A stretch of DNA of 64,000 nucleotides from Hedera helix (Eukaryota > Streptophyta > Magnoliopsida > Apiales > Araliaceae). Position numbers and translations under genes: made by a program. A model generated the notes under the pieces. That model made no database searches, was not told the origin of the DNA, and was given only the letters and a program-made list of their open reading frames with translations. Of the stretch, positions 23,101 through 31,195 are shown one piece after another. The first letter of the stretch is position 1. Every line of letters begins with the position of its first letter. The stretch is taken from assembly GCA_947179155.2 (NCBI GenBank), contig OX359264.1, positions 59,965,202 through 60,029,201 on the forward strand, in the 5' to 3' direction.

Positions 23101-24290
23101 CTCTTCAGCGTGAGGCGTGGGCCAAATCGAAGCTCTGGAGCAGACGAGCTAGTGTCAAATGCATGATCTGCAAACTGGCTGTAATTCCTGGACAGCATGG
23201 CTGGTAACAAATCTCTCCGACCGGAATTTACAAGGGTCATTCCATGTTCCCGAGTCTCAATGCAACTTCCATAAATTTATCAATAATTGAGTTCCTTTCG
23301 GAACATAATAAACTACTATGGATGCCAATCTCTTGTTGCGCTTTCTGTAATACCTTGTTATGGTTTAGTAATAATGAAAGTGCCCAAGACAAGGTGGCAA
23401 AGGAGCTATCAGCACGTGCTATAATAAGATTCTGCAGAAAACAAGTATATATTGACCATTTCTCTTGAAACATGTACAAAACATCAAATTAAAGCTAAAG
23501 CATCTGTTTGGCTCGACAACAGTTTATTTCCCGGATCTTCAATTCGACAGGTTGGGGTGTAACTCGGTAATAGCTTGGCGACAGCTTTTGGTCAAGTCGG
23601 CAGTTCGGATACGGGTCGAAGGTCCGTTGATAGCACGGTGACGGAAGACTTTGGAAGATGAAAGTCGGTAAAAAGAAAAATATAATGGAGTCAGAGATGA
23701 GATATATAAGACACTACACAACACCAGATTATGATGATTATGGTTACTGTTGTATGGAGAAATAAGGGAGGATAGAGAAACACCACAACAGGACATTATC
23801 ACACAAACACTAAACCCAGAAGCTATATCCTCAGATTTCTCGCAGCGGGGGTACAATGACAGTTGTAGAGCAGGAGGAAAAAATTTGGCGTTTGGTTTCT
23901 CTCTCTCAAAGATATAAGGTAGTCTCTCTTGAAGATATAAGGCCGGACACTAGCCCCCCCCCCCCCCCTAGGGGTCGGTAGCGCTATATCAGTGATATAA
24001 GGAAACTCAGTCCTCAGACCGGCACAGTAAAATCAGGTCGGACAACATCCATTCATTTATATATACCTTCATTCATACATACATTCATTAATTCATACAT
24101 ACATATGGTACAAGGATGGGTAACTGACATGATGATATAAACTGACATCTCTTCCAAATTACATATCTGTTTCACATTATATTATGACGTTATAACGTCA
24201 GGCCAACTTCCCTTGTTTCCCTTGGGATATGGGAGTACTGCTTTGAAAATTTGACAGGTCTCCATATTTCGGTCGGACTGGGGGGCAGTA
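23101..24290. other. Non-coding internal region of the LARD-like element
   Basis: Apart from the P450 fragment, I see no gene. There is a run of 15 C at 23954-23968 and short repeated cattcata words near 24050-24105. Confidence 0.5.
23240..23431 (-). pseudogene. Captured cytochrome P450 gene fragment (I-helix exon start)
   Basis: The minus strand reads ARADSSFATLSWALSLLLNH, then NKVLQKAQQEI. This is the I-helix region of plant P450s, where the family normally has AGxDTT followed by a WALSLLLNHP-like helix and an alpha-K lead-in. The conserved DT is DS here. The frame ends in a stop shortly after. Immediately upstream on the minus strand is TTGTTTTCTGCAG, a good intron acceptor, at the place where several plant P450 families have an intron. 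The fragment therefore looks like genomic DNA, not a reverse-transcribed mRNA. No haem-binding Cys region is present, so it cannot make an enzyme. P450 family is secure; subfamily is not determined. Confidence 0.75.
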
Positions 24291-24312
24291 ATGACTATCA
24301 TTCTTAATTTCT

Positions 24313-24673
24313 ATCATGACCTGGACGGTCGGGACGGTATAAGGGGAACACACCCAGCTCAGGGTCACATGAGCCATGACCGGGACGGTCGGGACGGTAT
24401 AAGGGGAACACACCCAGCTCAGGGTCACATGAGCCATGACCGGGACGGTCGAGACGGTATAAGGGGATCACACCCAACTCAGGGTCACATGAGCCATGAC
24501 CGGGACGGTCGGGACGGTATAAGGGGAACACACCCAGCTCAGGGTCACATGAGCCATGACCGGGACGGTCGAGACGATATAAGGGGATCACACCCAGCTC
24601 AGGGTCGCAGGAGCCATGACTGGGACGGTCAAGACAATATAAGGGGCACACACTCGTCTCAGGGTTATATGAG
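24313..24673. repeat. 60-bp minisatellite, about six copies
   Basis: The period is exactly 60 bases (words ggtcgggacggtataagggg and cacccagctcagggtcacat). The last unit is the most divergent. Because 60 is a multiple of three, both strands stay open, giving a 20-residue peptide repeat on plus (RDGRDGIRGTHPAQGH core) and another on minus. I do not take this as proof of coding. Confidence 0.95.
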
Positions 24674-24684
24674 GCACCCTCTAT

Positions 24685-25445
24685 CAGTTTGGGTTCGATC
24701 GGCTTCGATCAGCTTCGATTTGTCTCGATCAGTTTGGGTTCGATCGGCTTCGATTCTCTTTGACTCGCCTCGATCAGTTTGACTTCGATCGGCTCCCTCG
24801 TCAGTTTGAGTTCTGTCGGCTTCGATTCGCCTCGATCAGTTTGGGTTCGATCGGCTTCGATTCGCTTCGATTCGCCTCTATCAGTTTGGGTTCGATCGAC
24901 TTCGATTCGCTTTGATTCGCCTCTATCAGTTTGGGTTCGATCAGCTTCGATTTGTCTCGATCAGTTTGGGTTCGATCGGCTTCGATTCGCTTTGATTCGC
25001 CTCTATCAGTTTGGGTTCGATCGGCTTCGACTCGCCTCGATCAGTTTGACTTCGATCGGCTCCCTCGTCAGTTTGAGTTCTGTCGGCTTCGATTCGCCTC
25101 TATCAGTTTGGGTTCGATCGGTTTCGATCGGCTTCGACTCGCCTCGATCAGTTTGACTTCGATCGGCTCCCTCGATCAGTTTGGGTTCGATCGGCTTCGA
25201 CTCGCCTCGATCAGTTTGGGTTCGATCGGCTTCGATCAGCTTCGATTTGTCTCGATCAGTTTGGGTTCAATCGGCTTCGATTCTCTTTGATTCGCCTCTA
25301 TCAGTTTGGGTTCGATCGGCTTCGACTCGCCTCGATCAGTTTGACTTCGATCGGCTCCCTCGTCAGTTTGAGTTCTGTCGGCTTCGATTCGCCTCTATCA
25401 GTTTGGGTTCGATCAGCTTTGATTTATCTCGATCAGTTTGAGTTC
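24685..25445. repeat. Short-period array of CAGTTTGGGTTCGATCGGCTTCG-type units
   Basis: About 20 imperfect units of roughly 25-45 bp are built from cagtttgggttcgatcgg, cttcgattcg and cctcgatcagttt blocks in varying order. There is also a longer higher-order block: the text at 24774-24836 recurs near 25036-25095 and 25336-25395. Several overlapping frames remain open through it. Confidence 0.9.
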
Positions 25446-25792
25446 GACAATTTGAGCCTGTCCAACAGCTTTGGGACAATTTCACAGTTTTGGATTGGTT
25501 CGGCAAGTTCACTTCGGGGTTTGTTCGGCTGTCTGTTTGGCAATTTGATATCAGCCTGATGAGGAAGATGGTTTGGGTACGACTCGGATGTCCGGATTGG
25601 TGCTCGGTTAGAGGAGCTCGGCAACTCAATGTTCAAGCTCCGCAGCCCAGTGATCAAGCTCAGCTACTCGGTAGCTTCATCTCGACAGTTTCAAGATCGG
25701 CAATTTGGGTGCAACTCGGCAGCATAACAGTTATATTTGGTGTTTCATATGGACTTTTTGCATTACTCTCCTATTATAAATTTTCTTATAAC

Positions 25793-25809
25793 AGGAAAGT
25801 GGGGGGCAA
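25793..25809 (+). other. Polypurine tract of the LARD-like element
   Basis: AGGAAAGTGGGGGGCAA lies directly before the 3' LTR, the expected plus-strand priming site. Confidence 0.65.
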
Positions 25810-26428
25810 TGTTGGGGTGTAAATATTTGAGTCACGTGTCATCCTGTAAATATTTGATAAAGCAAGGTTGGTCATGCAAATAGTCAGCAAGGCAGACGTG
25901 GAGGGGTGGGTGGTGACTCACCCTTTAGATATTTGTAATAGTTAGATATTAGATGGAGGGAAGCGGTCACTTCAGAGAGAAAAAGGGAGGGGGAACCAGG
26001 AAAGTAAAATGACACACTATTATCTACAGAGATACATATCACGAAGAGGAAGGAGGAGAGAGGATTATTCACACTTGAAGCCGGCAACACCGAAAAGGAA
26101 ATAGAAAGGTCGTCTTCTCCAACACACCAAAGATGGAACCGGAATACTTCATCTTGTTCTTACTCCGGCACACCGATATATTCATATTTATTGTAATATA
26201 CAGCGTGTACAACAGGCATCAGTCATATAACACATTCAACATCATTCTAGTGGATTTCTGGCATATCACCCGTGATTTTCCCCCGATTTGGGTTTACACG
26301 TTAAATCTTGTGTTCTTATATTTATTGATTCTTTCTTTACATTATAAATTATATTTCCAGCACGTATTGGCGCATTTTTTGGCTTGTTCTTTTGGTGACT
26401 TTGTCAGGTCCAAAATTTGGCGTTAACT
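25810..26428 (+). repeat. 3' LTR of the LARD-like element
   Basis: Same 619-bp length as 9382-10000, with about 1.2% difference by eye. The terminal base is T instead of A. Confidence 0.9.
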
Positions 26429-26433
26429 GGTAC
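26429..26433. repeat. Target site duplication GGTAC, right copy (outer element)
   Basis: Matches 9377-9381 exactly and abuts the right LTR. Confidence 0.85.
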
Positions 26434-29086
26434 TTTTATAACTATAATATAATTATGAGAGGCGGTTCACCGACTTGAGACTTTTGCTAAAAACGCAAGT
26501 GCACCCTACTATATATCCAAACATAAATTATAGTAATTGAAAAACTTTAACTAATTCTCTAACTAATATTACTTTTATTCTAAATTATAAAATTAATATT
26601 AAATTTTCAATTTTCAATTTTAAATATTTTTAAACTTAAAATTAATATAAATTTAATTTATTTATGTCATTATAATTATGAACATCATAACTAAATAATA
26701 CTACTAGATTTATTGTTTTTAAAACTTAAATAAATTATGTCAATTTTAAATTCAAAAATAGTTCAAACTAAATTTTAAAAAGTCAATACTGATCTTAAAA
26801 TTTAAAAAAAATAGAGTATTTCTTACTGTCACCATTCTTGATAAAAAGTCTTGTTTAGTTACAGAGGATCTCATGCCCTTTTTTTCAACAAAAAAAAAAA
26901 AGAGTTTCATAATTTCATTTGTATTTTTTATTTCAAGTTTACCTCTAAATTTATTGAATGCTTATTTTAATAGTATTAATATAATAGAATTATAATCTTA
27001 AACTCAAGAATAATGTATCTTTTTATAGCAATTAAAAAAAACATTTTTTTTCTTAATAGAAAATAGTAAATGAGAGTTTTTTTTATTTTTACTTTGATTA
27101 AAACACGGAGAATAATTATCTAGAAAAAGTTATAATTGGTAACACTAATGCTTTGGTGAGTAAAGATTAAATACAAATAAAAAATAAAAAATAATTTGTA
27201 CTGTAATGTTTGATTATAAATATTAAATTATATATAATAAAATATTAATTAATTATAATTAAACACATTATTTATATCGAATTCATATTCATCTCGATCT
27301 CGTCAACATAGCATTACTCAATGACTAATCACCATATAATTAGTATTCTTGTCCTCAGTTTCTTTAATATTATCGAACCCATACCCACGGATGCCATGCC
27401 ACCCACCCAACGGGCTGCACACAACCCAATATGGAAGTATTGGGCCCGTAAGAAAAGTTTAATACCTTGGGCTCAATCTTGAATTGATGTTAGTAACTTA
27501 ACTCCGATTTTGGACATATTGTCTATTACCTACAGTATCGAATCATCACATTAATTATTTAAAATTATTGAAAAACACTTGCATTTTTCATCTTTGACAA
27601 ATGGTCAAACCAATTTAATTTAATCAGATCATGACATCGACAATTATCCAATATTACGGGTATTATTGCTAGATCCGGCAAAATTAGCCCGCAGCCCACG
27701 ACCTGTTTGTTAAATATTGGGTTGTACCTTACATTTGTTAGCCCAAAAAAAAAAGGGCCATTTTGGCCACCACCTGCAGGCTATTTTTATTTTTTTTAAC
27801 ATAACAATGCTTGCGCTGAGAGCTAAAACAAAACCTTCAATCTCTCTCTAAAACATTTCTCAAATTTTATATTTTTAAACTTAGATTTAAGAAATTTGGA
27901 CAAAAAATACTTTAATTAAATATTTTTTAGTCATCGTATATACAAATCTACCGATTTGATTTATAAAAATCTACCGATTTGATTTTGAAAAAGTTTTTCA
28001 AAAATTAATCTACATAATTTGTTCTAAAATCCGCATGTAACTAAACATCCCCTCCTTTTGAAAAAACTAACTTGTCATTGCATCAGTATCTATGTATAAT
28101 TGTTTTCTAACATATTCTTTATATATCTTTGGCAAATTTGTGGTTTCAACAGATTTAAATTTTAATTTTTGGATACTTGTGGAAACATGTATATTTTTAA
28201 CTTTTGAGTTCTGCTTCATGGCCATACACCATTTGCTAGATATATTCAAGCCTGTCATGAAGTTGGGTGCACTGTCACAAAACCTTATCATCTGAGTTTT
28301 AACACGGCCTCGTATTTTTAGTCCAAAAAAATTTGGATCATTTTAATCGTCTGATCCGTTTATCAGGTCTATTCTTTTTTATTGGATAAAGAACATCAAC
28401 CAATTTAATTTAATGTATTTTCACACTTTTTAAAAAAATTATCCACAAGTCTTATCTTCGTAAAAGATAAAGGAATATGACCACAGAAAATACAAATAAA
28501 GTGGAGCTATACTTTTTCATTTTTTTTTTACGAATAAGACTAGCGGATAATTTTTTCAGGTAAATTTAGAATTTTTTCTTAAATTAATCAGCATCATGAC
28601 TCGGACAAATAACAAATCAGTATTTATGGAACAGTATACACATAACATACTCAAATATAAGAATGGCTACACACTGAAAAAAATAACCATACATTCGCGC
28701 GAATATAATTCAAACTACTCATGATAAATAATATAACATGATTTATAAAAATTATGAGTTTGCTCTGATGCCAATTATAGGAAATAATTTTTAAATAAAT
28801 TAATATATTTTATTTTTAAAAATTATTATCCAAATGCTATGAGTTATCACAAGAAAGCACCACCAACATTTCTCCCTCTTCGTAATCCACTTGGCATATT
28901 ACGCACATGTTTAGTTCAACAAACATATATATTTTTATAATAAGTATAAGTATATAATATTTAAATATTTTAATTATTAAAAAATAGAATATAATATTAA
29001 AATTTGTATTATATTTTATTTTTTAATAATTAAAATAAACATAATATTTAATTTTATATTTCAATATTATATACATAGATTTATTC
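26434..29086. other. AT-rich intergenic spacer, no supported gene
   Basis: Mostly A/T with homopolymer runs. The opposed frames at 28067-28295 (67 and 74 codons) match nothing I recognise and lack supporting signals. Short GC-richer patches at about 27370-27480 and 27660-27780 hold no clear ORF. Confidence 0.55.
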
Positions 29087-29218
29087 ATAAATTTCAAATT
29101 ATGTGTACCCTACTAAAAGAACCACTCATCTATAAATTTTAAATTTGTGTACCCTGGTTGAAGAACCACTTGTCTATAAATTTTAAATTATGTGTACGCT
29201 ACCTGAAGCACTTATCAT
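29087..29218 (+). repeat. Three 44-bp tandem repeats upstream of the viral Rep relic
   Basis: Copies start at 29087, 29131 and 29175. Each has (C)ATAAATTT or TATAAATTTT, then TGTGTACSCT, then GAACCACT or a decayed form of it. They lie 90-220 bases before the Rep start, where geminiviruses carry the Rep promoter TATA box and the repeated Rep-binding iterons. The iteron reading is inference. Confidence 0.7.
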
Positions 29219-29308
29219 CCTCTCCACATATTATGTTTGGAGTACAAAACGAAAAGAAAATTAAAGATGAAGTTAAAAGGAAGAAAAGACGAAACTTTCT
29301 TCCTAAAA

Positions 29309-30353
29309 ATGCCTTTACAGAACTTTTTCAGAATTTAATTTAGAAATATTTTTTTAACTTATTCAAGATACCTATTATCAAAAATAGAGTGTCTTGAACT
29401 CTTGCTCAAGATTAATTATTCTATTACTCTCATATACATACGTGTGTATGCTGAATTTCATGAAGATGGAACTTCACATCTTTATTGCCTCTTACAATTC
29501 AATGCAAAATTTTAAACAACAAACCCAAAAATTTTCGATTTGATTTCCAACACTCGTTCAACTCATTTTTATCCTAATATTCAATCCGCTAAAAATGTTG
29601 CTGCAGTTTAATCCTATATTTATAAATGAGGGGATTTCTGTGAGCATGATACTTTTATTGATAATTCCAAAACACTAGTATCTGCCGAAAGCATAAATCA
29701 GCTTTATTTCGCTGCGCTTGCCACCAAAGATAAGGAAATTGCTATGAAGATGATCATGGAGGGTGATTCCAGAACTTATTGGAATAATTGGGAAAGACTC
29801 TCGCACAATTGGGATCAGTCCCTGTACAGAATTCAACAACGTCCCTGTAGATCTTCAAGAATGGGTCAGGGATAACATTCGTGATAAAGATCATAAGTCT
29901 TATAGGCCCAAGTCTATTGTGATCGAGGGTCCAACTCACTTAGGAAAAACTCTGTGGGCTCGGTCCTTAGGCCCGCATAATTATTATTGTAGACACTTAG
30001 ATATGGTCAAACATAACAATGACGTTTATTATAATGTCATTGATGACGTACCTCCAAAGTACATCAAACATTGGAGAGAGTTCTTTGGAAGCCAACACAA
30101 CTGGAGATCAAATTGTAAGTACGCCAAACCTATTATGATAAAAGGGGGTGTACCGACCATTTTTCTATGCAATAATGTGCCCGAAAGCTCGTATAAAGAA
30201 TTCCTAGATAGAATTGAGAATGTAGCCCTCAAAGAGTGGACACTGTCAAACGCATAATTTTTCTTCGTCACCCAATCGTTCTTCTCCAACACCTCCCAAA
30301 ATCAAACTCCAACACGCGAGATAGAAGAAGAGAACGAGGAGGAAGCAAATTAA
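29309..30353 (+). pseudogene. Rep: Endogenous geminivirus Rep (C1) relic
   Basis: In exogenous geminiviruses Rep nicks the origin and unwinds DNA for rolling-circle replication. Here the frame starting with ATG at 29309 carries motif I (FLTYS), then motif II as HLY where the family has two histidines. Next are the GRS-type block, with FYPNIQ in place of the usual FHPNIQ, and motif III (SYIYK, with the Tyr and Lys kept). Stops lie near codon 10, in the loop after motif II, and on both sides of motif III. The reading then shifts by +1 between about 29763 and 29825. The helicase part follows, open for 164 codons from 29763: Walker A GPTHLGKT, RSLGPHNY, Walker B NVIDDV and motif C PTIFLCN. After TAA at 30255-30257 the C-terminal tail continues in frame to 30353. 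Full-length layout but clearly non-functional. Closest in pattern to begomovirus-type Reps. Confidence 0.9.
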
Positions 30354-30643
30354 ATTCAACTGTGACTACCTTCTCTTTCATGTCAATGGTTGCAGTGCCG
30401 ACTACCAACTACTACCGTCTCATGCAAACAGGGGTCTTATCAAACGAAATAAAAAAAAATCCTCCACTTCCGTTCCAAGACAATAATAAACGACAATCAG
30501 TTCATAACTACAATACGTTTCAATTACAATCTCCGAAAGGCACTGAGAATCAAGAAAGGGATACTGACTATCACGACCTAGATGACCTCCATTTTTCTAA
30601 GCTCTATGACGGAGGATTACTTTACCATGCGTATCAGAGTTAG
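30250..30643 (+). pseudogene. TrAP: Endogenous geminivirus TrAP (C2) relic
   Basis: Overlaps the Rep C terminus, as C2 does in begomovirus-like genomes. The N-terminal part is in the frame holding FSSSPNRSSPTPPKIKLQHA, a pattern typical of C2. It has no ATG at the expected start and a TAG at 30322-30324, followed by a basic stretch and scattered Cys/His. The C-terminal part is in the next frame: PPLPFQDN, then an acidic DLDDL near the end, as in the C2 activation domain, stopping at 30641-30643. At least one frameshift lies near 30420-30440. The zinc-binding residues are not all present. In viruses TrAP activates late genes and counters silencing; this relic is broken. Confidence 0.7.
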
Positions 30644-30710
30644 AATTTATTCGATGACTAATAATTTAGGAGTAATTAGTCCTGATTCTGTGTACTTAAT
30701 TAGCATGTAA
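30396..30710 (+). pseudogene. REn: Endogenous geminivirus REn (C3) relic
   Basis: The third overlapping gene of the viral cassette. Its frame has RFNYNLRKALRIKK, a hallmark of REn, around 30517-30558. After an internal TAG come RIRVRIYSM and NNLGVISPDSVYLI, ending at TAA 30708-30710. Another stop (TAA) lies upstream near 30447. The start is unclear, and I place it only by the usual offset from TrAP. In viruses REn boosts replication by binding Rep and host factors. The combined order Rep, TrAP, REn with overlaps shows that a piece of viral genome was integrated, not a single gene. Confidence 0.75.
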
Positions 30711-31195
30711 TTTAAGTTGTGCTGATTGGAAATTATGTTATAATCACAGTGTAGAATGAAAATGTATTTCATTTTACGACGAGGAATGAAAATATTAATT
30801 ATTATTAATATTATTGCAAATTACATTAACAAATACTGTGCAAATCAAAGTACAAAGAAAAAACTAGCTTCACAAATTCTATTTTTCACTAGTTCTCAAC
30901 AACAGATCCGTTGAGACTTTTTCATTTTTCTATGCATCTTTCAAATCATTCATCGAGTGACAAACTTCTTTTTGGCATTCTTTTAATGCCAGTACATACT
31001 TCCTCAAGTCATCAGCATCATCACGCTCCTTGATGTCTTCATGATATAACTTCAACACTAGTTCAAAACCCAAATACCATAAATTTTGGCAAAAATAAAA
31101 AAAATCCTGAAATGTCAAAATTGGTACTCTGCCATGTACCAGACATTTCGTCCACTTACACAACATTTTTAAAAAAATGTAGTTTGGAAGATTAT
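30711..31195. other. Spacer between the viral relic and the Tekay array
   Basis: AT-rich. Apart from the doubtful ORF at 30930-31166, I see nothing. No geminivirus stem-loop nonanucleotide was found here. Confidence 0.5.
30930..31166 (-). CDS. Unassigned 78-codon minus-strand ORF
   Basis: The reading has aromatic and Cys-rich first half (FQDFFYFCQNLWYLGFELVL) and a charged second half. It sits just beyond REn on the opposite strand, where virion-sense genes would converge in a geminivirus, but I see no coat-protein motifs. I do not recognise it. It could be viral remnant, host fragment or chance. Confidence 0.25.
   Translation of the reverse strand: MLCKWTKCLVHGRVPILTFQDFFYFCQNLWYLGFELVLKLYHEDIKERDDADDLRKYVLALKECQKEVCHSMNDLKDA

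Larger units (their letters stand above)
9382..26428 (+). mobile_element. Non-autonomous LTR retrotransposon (LARD-like), host of a nested Athila
   Basis: Two 619-bp direct repeats flank this interval, with TG starts. The left copy ends in CA; the right copy ends in CT, a point change. The 5-bp duplication GGTAC lies at 9377-9381 and 26429-26433. The left LTR is followed by a primer-binding-type segment (TTGGCGCTAGAAGGAGG), and a polypurine tract precedes the right LTR, so the element points to plus. Removing the nested Athila and its duplication leaves about 5.55 kb. The internal part has no gag, protease, RT or integrase. It holds CTCGGCAG-rich low-complexity sequence, a P450 gene fragment and two minisatellites. 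By definition it would need proteins in trans. The partner element is unknown. Confidence 0.85.

Noticed and set aside
24313..25445. CRISPR-like arrays
   Set aside because: Units are contiguous tandem minisatellites without unique spacers, and the DNA is a plant genome.
27649..27657. CAATATTAC resembling the geminivirus nonanucleotide
   Set aside because: It differs at the first base, has no flanking stem, and lies 1.6 kb from the Rep relic.
28067..28295. Opposed ORFs of 74 and 67 codons
   Set aside because: No recognisable family, splice signals or neighbours; likely chance in AT-rich DNA.
29158..29343. 61-codon ORF overlapping the Rep start
   Set aside because: Different frame from the Rep motifs, and its upstream part spans the tandem repeats.
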